Assembly (NCBI GenBank): GCA_022842065.1
Contig: JALHQH010000002.1
Span: 158,199-222,198 of the forward strand
DNA: 64,000 nucleotides
Direction: 5' to 3'
DNA from: Caldilineaceae bacterium
GTDB taxonomy: Bacteria; Chloroflexota; Anaerolineae; Caldilineales; Caldilineaceae
The position numbers were made by a program, and so were the translations under genes. Within the stretch, counting starts at the first letter, position 1. Each line of letters opens with the position of its first letter. The notes beneath the pieces were generated by a model. It saw only the letters and a list, made by a program, of their open reading frames with translations, was not told where the DNA came from and ran no database searches. This document shows positions 57,509 through 64,000 of the stretch, one piece after another.

Positions 57509-58261
57509 CTACACCGTCCGCCCGCCATCCACCATAAACTCCATCCCCGTCAGAAAATCAGCGGCATCGCTGGCCAGGAAGACCGCAGCATTGGCAATGT
57601 CACGCGGCGTGGAGAAACGACCCAGCGGAATCGTGGCAATAAAGCGGGCGCGGTTCTCCGGCGTATCCGGCACCCCCATAAATTGGCTGGTCAACCCCGT
57701 TTCGCCGATGACGGGACAGATTGCGTTGACGCGGATGTTGTCTGGCCCTAATTCAACAGCCATCGTCTTCGAGATATTGTTGACCGCGGCTTTGGTGGCA
57801 TTATACCAGACCAACCCCGGCCGCGGGCGGACACCGGCGGTGGAACCGATGTTGAGAATCACCCCACTACGCCGCGCCCGCATGAGCGGCACCACGGCAA
57901 TGATCATGTTGTAGACCGATTTCACGTTGACAGCAAAGAGGCGATCATAGGTTGCCTCGTCGATCTCGGTCATTGGCCGGTTGTTGTGGGTAATTCCCGC
58001 GTTGTTGACCACTATATCCGGCACGCCCCAAGTGGTCACACAGTGATCAACCAGCGCTTGCACCTGCGCCCCATTGGCGACATCACAGGTGAAGGGAACC
58101 ACATTTTCACCCACTGAGGTGGCTACCCGTTCGACACTGGCCGGATTAATATCGGTCAACACCACTTTGGCCCCTTCCGCCACATAGGCCCGCGCAATCC
58201 CTTCCCCGAAGCCACTCCCCGCCCCGGTGACGATGGCGATTTTGTTGGATAATTGAGTCAT
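57509..58261 (-). CDS. Short-chain dehydrogenase/reductase (SDR)
   Basis: A 250-residue classical SDR. NAD(P)-binding TGAGSGFGEGIA, NNAGITHNN, and the catalytic Ser (GSTAG), Tyr and Lys (YNATKAAV) are clear; the C-terminal FLTGMEFMVDGG is typical. An Asp after beta-2 (VLTDIN) favours NAD over NADP. ATG at 58261 is preceded by AAGGAGA with about 8 nt spacing, which decides against longer frames. It is divergent from the aldo/keto reductase at 58451 with 189 nt between, and convergent with CitE. Substrate unknown; polyol or hydroxy acid oxidation is plausible from the neighbours. Confidence 0.92.
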   Translation of the reverse strand: MTQLSNKIAIVTGAGSGFGEGIARAYVAEGAKVVLTDINPASVERVATSVGENVVPFTCDVANGAQVQALVDHCVTTWGVPDIVVNNAGITHNNRPMTEIDEATYDRLFAVNVKSVYNMIIAVVPLMRARRSGVILNIGSTAGVRPRPGLVWYNATKAAVNNISKTMAVELGPDNIRVNAICPVIGETGLTSQFMGVPDTPENRARFIATIPLGRFSTPRDIANAAVFLASDAADFLTGMEFMVDGGRTV

Positions 58262-58418
58262 GGGTGGTTCTCCTTGTGTGATGGCTGACTGACGACCGAC
58301 GACCGCTACACAATGCCCTAACCTGCTGATTATTTGTTTGTGTTTGTCGTGTAACATAGTATAGTGGGGAATGAATTCTGCCTGCAAACCAATCGGTAAC
58401 ACAACGACGCAGATATAG

Positions 58419-58431
58419 TGCACATTGTGCA
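58419..58431. promoter_or_regulatory. Palindrome TGCACA-T-TGTGCA in the divergent SDR/AKR intergenic region
   Basis: Perfect 6-bp arms with a one-base centre, 20 nt upstream of the aldo/keto reductase ATG and close to its GAGGAG site. It has the shape of a LacI- or GntR-like operator that could control the divergent pair; no regulator gene is adjacent. Confidence 0.5.
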
Positions 58432-58450
58432 ATTAACACGAGGAGTACTC

Positions 58451-59434
58451 ATGCAGTATCGAGAATTAGGACGAACCGGCTGGCAGATCGCAACCGTCAG
58501 TTTTGGCTCATGGGCCATTGGTGGCTCGTGGGGGGCGGTCGACGACGCCGATTCGTTGGCAGCGTTACAGCGGGCGGTGGAATTGGGCGTCAACTTCTTT
58601 GACACCGCCGATGTCTATGGCGATGGTCACAGCGAACAGCTATTGGGCCAGTTGCGCCGCCAAACCAAGGAACCGATCTATATTGCCACCAAGGCAGGCC
58701 GGCGGGCCAGCCCGCATGTTGCGGACGGCTACAACCGTGCCAACCTCACCGCCTTTGTCGAGCGCAGTCTCAAAAATCTAGAGACAGAGGCCCTCGATCT
58801 CCTGCAACTCCACTGTCCGCCGACCGAAGTCTACTATCGGCCCGAGGTCTTTGGCATCCTCGATGACCTGGTCCAGGCCGGCAAAGTGCGTTACTACGGC
58901 GTGAGTGTCGAAAAAGTCGAGGAAGCGCTCAAGGCCATTGAATATCCCAATGTGCAAAGCGTGCAGATCATCTTCAATCTGTTCCGCCAGCGCCCGGCTG
59001 AACGCTTCTTTGCCCAGGCGCAGCAGCAGCAGGTGGGCATCCTGGCGCGGGTGCCATTGGCCTCTGGTCTGCTCACGGGCAAACTCAAACCGAGCAGCAC
59101 CTTTAGCGCCGACGACCATCGCGCTTTCAACCGGCAGGGCGCCGCCTTTGACCGGGGTGAAACCTTCGCGGGCGTGGACTACGCCACCGGCCTGACCGCC
59201 GTCGAGGAACTCAAAGCCATCTGTCCGCCTGATATGAGCCTGGTGCAGTTTGCCTTGCGCTGGATTCTGATGTTCGATGCGGTGACCTGTGCCATTCCCG
59301 GTGCGAAGAACCCGGCGCAGGCGGATGGGAATTTCAGTGCGGCCGACCTGCCGCCCCTTTCCACAGAAACGATGGCCGCCGTTCGTGCGATTTACGATCA
59401 GCAGATCCGCGCACAGGTCCACCAGCGTTGGTGA
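58451..59434 (+). CDS. Aldo/keto reductase
   Basis: A 327-residue AKR starting MQYRELGRTGWQIATVSFG. Catalytic Asp and Tyr in FFDTADVYGDGHSE, Lys in YIATKAGRR, His in LLQLHCPP. The C-terminal cofactor site reads AIPGAKNPAQADGN, typical of NADP-binding AKR12/13-like proteins. GAGGAG lies 5 nt before the ATG. A perfect 15-bp hairpin follows the gene. Probably oxidises or reduces a sugar or aldehyde; the divergent SDR may act on the same compound. Confidence 0.92.
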   Translation: MQYRELGRTGWQIATVSFGSWAIGGSWGAVDDADSLAALQRAVELGVNFFDTADVYGDGHSEQLLGQLRRQTKEPIYIATKAGRRASPHVADGYNRANLTAFVERSLKNLETEALDLLQLHCPPTEVYYRPEVFGILDDLVQAGKVRYYGVSVEKVEEALKAIEYPNVQSVQIIFNLFRQRPAERFFAQAQQQQVGILARVPLASGLLTGKLKPSSTFSADDHRAFNRQGAAFDRGETFAGVDYATGLTAVEELKAICPPDMSLVQFALRWILMFDAVTCAIPGAKNPAQADGNFSAADLPPLSTETMAAVRAIYDQQIRAQVHQRW

Positions 59435-59470
59435 GGCGGGTGTATCTTAACTTTTCCGCATAGCGGGTGG

Positions 59471-59510
59471 ACTGCAACAGCACACAGTGGACGCAGTGTG
59501 CTGTTGCAGT
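59471..59510. terminator. Perfect 15-bp hairpin after the aldo/keto reductase
   Basis: ACTGCAACAGCACAC (59471-59485) and GTGTGCTGTTGCAGT (59496-59510) with a 10-nt loop. There is no T-run, so it may be factor-dependent, an mRNA-stabilising end, or an interspersed repeat. Confidence 0.55.
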
Positions 59511-59578
59511 AGCGTCGTTGATTCGCTGCTGTTCCACCGCGGCTTCATCAGCTTGCATCACAGCAAAGAGGAGGTTTC

Positions 59579-59962
59579 ATGCACGCAAAGGATGTTGTGC
59601 TGGCGTTTTGGGTGGCCATGGGCAGCAATGATTTCCATAAAGCCAGCGAATGGTTAACCGCAGACTTTGTCTGTCTCTGGCCCCAATCGGCAGAACGCAT
59701 TGTGGGCCGCAACAATTTTGCGGAAATCAACGCCCACTATCCGGCCCATGGCCGGTGGGTCTTTCAGCTAAATTCAATTGTGGCCGAGGTCGATCAGGTG
59801 GTCACCGATGTGTCGATCAGCGATGGTGTGCAACAAGCCAGGGCGATCACCTTTCACACGGTGCGCGACGGGCTGATCTGTCAACAAGTAGAGTTCTGGC
59901 CGGATCCGTATCCCGCGCCGGCATGGCGGGCGCAATGGGTGGAAAGAGTTGCGTCAGCGTAG
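59579..59962 (+). CDS. SnoaL-like / NTF2-fold small protein
   Basis: A 127-residue protein of the SnoaL-like polyketide-cyclase superfamily: VVLAFWVAMGSNDFHKASEWL then FVCLWPQSAERIVGRNNFAEI and a C-terminal QQVEFWPDPYPAPAWR, the usual cone-shaped alpha+beta barrel pattern with WPxxxP near the end. GAGGAG precedes the ATG. Such proteins are isomerases, cyclases or simply ligand-binding; the family name does not prove a role in the polyketide cluster, which is 20 kb away. Confidence 0.85.
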   Translation: MHAKDVVLAFWVAMGSNDFHKASEWLTADFVCLWPQSAERIVGRNNFAEINAHYPAHGRWVFQLNSIVAEVDQVVTDVSISDGVQQARAITFHTVRDGLICQQVEFWPDPYPAPAWRAQWVERVASA

Positions 59963-60030
59963 CCGGAAGATGCTACGGCGCAGCGGGAATGCAGGGGTTG
60001 GCAGGATCGCCCTGGGCTAAAGCCGCAGGG

Positions 60031-60093
60031 CTACCCAACAACGCCGGGTAAACCCGGCTAAGGGAGGAGGGGGGACTCGGCGTTGTTGGGTAG
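60031..60093. repeat. Interspersed inverted repeat with inner hairpin
   Basis: CTACCCAACAACGCCG (60031-60046) and CGGCGTTGTTGGGTAG (60078-60093) are perfect 16-bp arms; GCCGGGT/ACCCGGC (60043-60058) forms a small inner hairpin. The surrounding 59970-60130 is repeat-like and non-coding, between convergent genes. Confidence 0.8.
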
Positions 60094-60138
60094 TCTGGGT
60101 GCCCACTGGGTGCGTTGACGGCGGGGTGGGCTGTCTCC

Positions 60139-60897
60139 CTAAGATCCCATTGAACCATTTTGGTTTTGCTTGAATGCCGCCATTCTCCGATCTGCTTCTG
60201 CTTGGTTTTTCTCTAGCAACTGCAAAGAAATTGGACTGGCGGACACATACTTTTGGACGGCGTCAATCAGATCTATTTTGCCGGCTTGTTGATCCTCGCG
60301 CCAACATAAATTTTGCCCGGTGTCACACCACGGCCGCTGAAAACAACCGGGGCAATAACCGGTGCAACCGTCCATGTGCCACATGCCGGAGACCATAATG
60401 TCGAACTCCTCTTCCAGAATTTCCAGCAGATGGTCATAGAGCAACCCAATCGGCAAGGCCTCTTGCAGGTCAACCGAAACATTGATTTTAGCCAGCTGGT
60501 CAAGTAACTCTTCTAGCTCCTGCGTGATCTCTTCATCGGTCAACTGTTCACGCGCTTTGGGCACATAGTCCACTAGCAGTTGCGCTTTGAGCTTTGCACG
60601 TAGCGGGTGGCCGTGAATCCATTCTTTAAAGCGATACCAGTCCTCCTCCGGCGAAATGCCAGGGTCAATCGGCGGGAAATGATAGCCCTCTGCTTCCAGC
60701 CGGTTGCGATCCCGGTAGGTGGTATATTTTTCCACCCAATCGAGCAAATTACGCAATACCCGATTTTCGCGCGCCAGATCATCAGGTGCGGGGCAAAATA
60801 CCGGATCTAACTTGAGATTGCGAAGGGCAAACTCAAGTTTGAGAGATTGATTTTCCAAGAGTAGATCGATGTCTGTGTTGTTCATAGGTTGGTCCAT
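60139..60897 (-). CDS. Unknown Cys-rich protein
   Basis: A 252-residue protein that I do not recognise. The first half is helical and charged (NQSLKLEFALRN, RENRVLRNLLDWVEKY), suggesting coiled coil. Residues about 185-215 contain six Cys and a His in MWHMDGCTGYCPGCFQ then CDTGQNLCW, a likely Zn- or Fe-S-binding cluster. The C-terminus is helical. I use the ATG at 60897 because the longer frame begins with TTG and no ribosome-binding site supports it. A short palindrome lies upstream at 60978-60995. Context (decayed ATPase, toxin-antitoxin) suggests an accessory region. Confidence 0.6.
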   Translation of the reverse strand: MDQPMNNTDIDLLLENQSLKLEFALRNLKLDPVFCPAPDDLARENRVLRNLLDWVEKYTTYRDRNRLEAEGYHFPPIDPGISPEEDWYRFKEWIHGHPLRAKLKAQLLVDYVPKAREQLTDEEITQELEELLDQLAKINVSVDLQEALPIGLLYDHLLEILEEEFDIMVSGMWHMDGCTGYCPGCFQRPWCDTGQNLCWREDQQAGKIDLIDAVQKYVSASPISLQLLEKNQAEADRRMAAFKQNQNGSMGS

Positions 60898-60977
60898 TAC
60901 TGATTGGGGGAAGGATTGGGTCTTGCGCGTTTGGTGAATCGTCTGAAGAAACCACAACTATTTGATAAAATATTAAA

Positions 60978-60995
60978 ACTTAATATTTATTAAGT
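60978..60995. promoter_or_regulatory. AT-rich palindrome upstream of the Cys-rich protein
   Basis: ACTTAATA-TT-TATTAAGT: two 8-bp arms with a 2-nt spacer, in the AT-rich stretch 80 nt upstream of the ATG at 60897. It could be an operator for this minus-strand gene. Confidence 0.45.
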
Positions 60996-61331
60996 CAAAT
61001 TTGGTTTTCGCCCTTGGCGACGATCAGAGGGCAGAATCTATGCTGTTGGGGGTGAAGCATGTGACGTTGCAGTTGGGAAAGTATGACGTAATTGGCACAC
61101 TGGCACGCAAACAGCCCCCACACAAAACAAACCACAAGCTAATTGTAAGCTTAATTTCCAGAATCATCAGTTATCATTACATCAGTCGTCATCTATGCAT
61201 TCCTGGTATCGGTAAGGATCGAAGAGAATATCCGTACAAGATAACGTAGCTTTGGTCAGCAGCATTCATTGCGCAACTTTCCGCGCTGTCGCTCCCATCC
61301 TCTCTTTCCGTATGTTGCGTCTCAAAGGTTC
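60996..61331. other. Non-coding or decayed stretch
   Basis: I see no convincing gene. A GTG/ATG-type open frame at 61001-61249 has no family resemblance and no ribosome-binding site. A small hairpin CCAACCTTG / CAAGGTTGG at 61353-61373, just inside the next feature, adds to the impression of scrambled sequence. Confidence 0.5.
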
Positions 61332-62081
61332 ATGATGTTAGAAAAGCAAACCAACCTTGTCGCAAGGTTGGCCCTACACCAGTCACAACGCGTGCAGTCG
61401 ATTCCCACACTGTCTGTCTTAATGGGGCGGGCAATTATTGCGCGTCAGGTGTGGACACAGTGGCTCAATGAAACTCACCGAGAGACAGCCGTCTGTGTTT
61501 ACAGATCACAATTGTCGCTGTTCGAAGCATGGCTAACGATAGTTGTTCAATACCACGACTTATCGATTATCAATCTGGGCTCGCTGGGTGATAACGCCAA
61601 CATTCTCTTTTGGGTATCACAGTTTTTGCTCGATCTCAATCGCTATGCGCAGAAGAATCCCTCCGGCAAGTTGCAGGCGGTAGTCCTGTTTGATGAAGCA
61701 GATCTCTACTTGCCCGCGGTCGGCAAACCGTCCACCAAAGAACCAATGGAGAGCCTGCTCAAACGGGCGCGTTCCGCTGGGCTGGGCATTATGTTAGCCA
61801 CCCAGAGTCCAGGCGATCTGGACTATAAATCGCGCGACCAAATTTCGTCCTGGTTTGTCGGCAAGATGAAGGAGACAACCGCCCTCAACAAGCTGAAACC
61901 GATATTGAGCGAGGCTAAGGTCGATGTCACGAACAAGCTGGCTACGCAGCAGGTTGGGGAATTCTATGCGATCCGGGCCGGCGAGGTTACCAGTTTGAAG
62001 GCCAACATGTCGCTGATTCGGGCGGATCAGGTGCCGCTTGAACGGATTCAGGAGTTGGCTGGTGTGGCTGGAGGAATATAA
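61332..62081 (+). pseudogene. Truncated HerA-like ATPase (C-terminal half only)
   Basis: Residues from about 75 on match the second half of a HerA/VirB4-type P-loop ATPase: YHDLSIINLGSLGDNANILF, the Walker B segment VVLFDEADLYLP, KRARSAGLGIMLATQSPGDL, SSWFVGKMKE and a C-terminal GEFYAIRAGEVTSLKA. The Walker A and the whole N-terminal half are missing, and the first 70 residues look unrelated and contain a small palindrome, so it is probably the remnant of a larger gene after a deletion. The exact start is arbitrary (ATG 61332 after AAAGG). Confidence 0.7.
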
Positions 62082-62172
62082 GGTAGAGGAACAACGCCGA
62101 GGGCTTGCACGGGGGTTCACTAAAACACCGGCCAATCACTGTGCATATCCAGTAGAATTCGCGCCGCATTTC

Positions 62173-62181
62173 TGCTATAAT
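62173..62181 (+). promoter_or_regulatory. Extended -10 promoter of the toxin-antitoxin pair
   Basis: TGCTATAAT (62173-62181) is a consensus extended -10; no good -35 is found 16-18 nt upstream, as expected for this class. Start of transcription would be near 62188, about 45 nt before the toxin ATG. Confidence 0.65.
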
Positions 62182-62233
62182 AGAGCAAAGATGCCAAATA
62201 AAAGGCAGTAATGCTAGAACAGTAGATGGCGCA

Positions 62234-62524
62234 ATGGAACTTATTTTTGAGTGGGACGTATTCAAAGCAAAATCAAATCTTCGTAAACACGGAGTTAGTT
62301 TTGAGGAAGCGAAGACAGTTTTTAATGATCCGCTGCTGTTGACCTACCCTGATGATTTCCATTTTGCTAACGAAGAACGCCTGATTAGTATTGGTTACTC
62401 CAGTCGACAACGATTGCTCTTGGTCGTTCATCTCGAACAGGAGCAGGGCAAGGCACTTTTGATTCGTATTATCAGCAGCCGTAGAGCAACGGCAGCAGAG
62501 CGAGAAACATATGAACACAAATAA
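62234..62524 (+). CDS. brnT: BrnT-family toxin of a type II toxin-antitoxin system
   Basis: A 96-residue RelE-fold-like ribonuclease toxin. FEWDVFKAKSNLRKHGVSFEEA is the signature N-terminus of BrnT proteins, followed by DDFHFANEERLISIGYS and the C-terminal IRIISSRRATAAERETYE with the conserved Arg-Arg and Glu-Tyr. BrnT cleaves RNA and is neutralised by the partner gene. The next gene overlaps by 14 nt. Confidence 0.9.
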   Translation: MELIFEWDVFKAKSNLRKHGVSFEEAKTVFNDPLLLTYPDDFHFANEERLISIGYSSRQRLLLVVHLEQEQGKALLIRIISSRRATAAERETYEHK

Positions 62525-62795
62525 TTCAACTACAGAACCAGAAATGCGGTCAGAATATAACTTTAGTGGGAAACAGGGAGTGCGTGGCAAATACTATCAA
62601 GCATATCGCCAAGGCCATACGGTCAAAATTACGCAGGAAGATGGCACGGTGACAACTCAATATTTTACCCTCGAAGAGGGAGCAGTGTTGCTTTCACCGG
62701 ATGTACGGAAATATTTTCCCGATTCGGAGAGCGTCAATGAAGCCCTGCGCGGTCTCATCAAACTGATTCCGCAAGAGCCAAAAGAAGCTGTTTAA
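62511..62795 (+). CDS. Antitoxin partner of BrnT
   Basis: A 94-residue protein with the pattern MRSEYNFSGKQGVRGKYYQAY followed by a short beta-rich segment and FPDSESVNEALRGLIKLI. This MRxEYxFS..RGKYY type of partner commonly sits after BrnT-like toxins in cyanobacteria and Chloroflexota and is not the helix-turn-helix BrnA type. It should bind and inhibit the toxin. The ATG overlaps the toxin gene, so expression is coupled. Confidence 0.85.
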   Translation: MNTNNSTTEPEMRSEYNFSGKQGVRGKYYQAYRQGHTVKITQEDGTVTTQYFTLEEGAVLLSPDVRKYFPDSESVNEALRGLIKLIPQEPKEAV

Positions 62796-62849
62796 CATGC
62801 CAAGTCATTGATTGTAGAACTACTACCCACGTATTTATACCAGGTATTT

Positions 62850-64000
62850 TATGTCAACTAGAATATTGCATTGTGGTAAATCAACTGAAAATTACAATCT
62901 TTGTATAAAGCACAGTGTTGTTGGGTTCAACAATCGCGGTCCATCTCAAGGCGACACGATCTATTTAGCTGTAAAGATCAAAAAAGATACACTGTGTGGA
63001 TTACGAGCTATACTGGGTGAACCCACAGACTTTAAACCCTGGGAGGATGCAGAAAGATATGTAAGTTGTTTTATGCTGGATCAGCTTGAGTATGCAAGTC
63101 TATTTAGCCTGAAATTTCTCTCAGATATTGGCGGGGAATATTGGCCATTGAAGTACTTACAGGGAGCAAAGCCCATCAAGGATGCTGGGGCGTTAGCAAA
63201 ATTGTCAAAGGAATTTCAGACGTTTCGATGTGGAAGTCCTCAGCTTTTTTCGGCACAGCCTTCGCATGTTGAGCAATTAACGTTTACAAGTGAAGAAGAG
63301 GACGAAGAAACAACTATTTCGGAAAGGGATATAGCTGAAATCCTTGAGGTCGTACCAGAAGAAAAAATCAATATAATGGGTACATTTCAGACTGTGAATT
63401 TCAAGAATGAAACAGATGAATTTCGCGGTCTCGAACCCTTGGTGAATGATAACTTTCACGATCTATTTCCGGCCTATCCTAACGCTCGAACCATTCTTAT
63501 ACCCGAAAATCGTCTCTTCATATCTTCAGGGCTTGAGGCAAGAGGTGAACGCCCCATTAGCGGAATCAAATCAATACCAGATGCACTACTTATCGTATAC
63601 AACCGACAATTTAAGACGCCAATCCAGGTCAATTTGATCGAGTACGAGTGCTATGGTGAAGCTAGAACTCGTACATCAGACAAATCTAACTATATGAATG
63701 GTCAGATCATTCCGCAGGTAATGAAATTTGCATCTTCGTTCAGTATCGTCACAGACCGACAGATACGCGAAGAGACTATCAGAAAGTGGATTGAGAAGAC
63801 GATCCAGTATGTATTTTCTACCTCTGGTCTTGAGGAGAAGTTTACCGCATGGATACGAGAGTTAGAGCCCGGTCTACCAAATGCAATGATTGCGCTTCGT
63901 ATGAATCATCTGCTCACAGAAGCATTTCGATCAAATTTGAAGATCATACTTATGATTGATGAGTTAAGCCAAGAACAGCGACATACGATCAAAAATGTGA
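62850..64000 (+). CDS. Unrecognised protein, possible nuclease-like core (runs off the right edge)
   Basis: The first 383 codons of an open frame with no stop before the window end; ATG at 62850 with AGG a few nt upstream. Residues 1-135 might be an EVE/ASCH-like RNA- or base-binding domain (FNNRGPSQGDTIYLAVKIKK), a tentative call. An acidic linker (EEEDEETT) follows at about 150. Residues about 240-300 contain IPDALLIVYN ... VNLIEYECYGEA, which has the spacing of PD-(D/E)xK nuclease motifs, but the Lys is replaced. The frame is markedly AT-richer than the biosynthetic cluster. A defence or restriction-related role is my guess from the neighbours (toxin-antitoxin, HerA remnant); it is not shown. 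Confidence 0.75.

Noticed and set aside
59579..59962. SnoaL-like protein and the ABM protein (46063-46353) as tailoring enzymes of the cluster
   Set aside because: Both are on the other strand, outside the operon and in unrelated metabolic neighbourhoods; family names alone are not evidence.
61001..61249. Small open frame of 82 codons
   Set aside because: No ribosome-binding site, no motif, and it lies in sequence that looks scrambled.

Overview
The window (about 60% GC over most of its length) looks like a chromosomal segment of a Chloroflexota bacterium (Caldilineae/Anaerolineae/Chloroflexia type). This is an inference from gene types: a BTAD/SARP-type regulator fused to an ATPase, TPR and SH3 surface proteins with Thr-Pro-rich linkers, an Fe-S/molybdopterin fusion dehydrogenase, and abundant short palindromic repeats. 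No rRNA, tRNA or CRISPR array was recognised.

Region 1 (1-41.9 kb, all minus strand, so read right to left) is a large, unfinished hybrid NRPS/PKS gene cluster. In the order of transcription: a SARP-like regulator (41880-39625); a truncated P-type-ATPase-like membrane protein; an HpaB-type flavin monooxygenase; an NRPS C*-A(Ala-like)-MT-A-PCP; an NRPS Cy-A-Ox-PCP; a non-elongating KS0-ACP whose AT is deleted; a second Cy-A(Cys)-Ox-PCP; a PKS KS-AT-ACP-ACP; a complete HMG-CoA-synthase-type beta-branching cassette (decarboxylating KS with Ser for Cys, HCS, ECH1, ECH2); a fully reducing PKS module KS-AT-DH-ER-KR-ACP; a PKS KS-AT-ER-ACP-ACP; a second ECH2; and the start of another PKS that runs off the left edge. 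Most genes overlap by 1-13 nt or lie within 100 nt of each other, so they are probably one operon. The logic predicts an amino-acid starter (probably methylated Ala), two azole rings, then a polyketide with two beta-alkyl branches, the second probably saturated by an ER that sits in a module without KR or DH. No thioesterase is in the window, so chain release lies further left.

The most unusual points are that both beta-branching modules carry what looks like their own donor ACP fused in cis after the acceptor ACP, that the acceptor ACPs have Phe where beta-branching ACPs usually have Trp, and that the two azole modules are separated by a KS0-ACP protein with the catalytic His changed to Gln and the AT excised.

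Region 2 (42-60 kb) is ordinary metabolism and surface genes: Fe-S/molybdopterin dehydrogenase, tagatose-bisphosphate-type aldolase with a well-formed promoter and operator-like inverted repeat, a small ABM monooxygenase-like protein, an MFS exporter, alpha/beta hydrolases, two aldo/keto reductases, an aromatic amino acid decarboxylase, a Gfo/Idh/MocA oxidoreductase, a CitE-like lyase, an SDR and a SnoaL-like protein, with several large palindromic repeats between genes.

Region 3 (60-64 kb) is AT-richer and looks like a genomic-island edge: a Cys-rich unknown protein, a decayed HerA-like ATPase, a BrnT-type toxin-antitoxin pair, and the first 383 codons of an unrecognised protein with a possible nuclease-like core.
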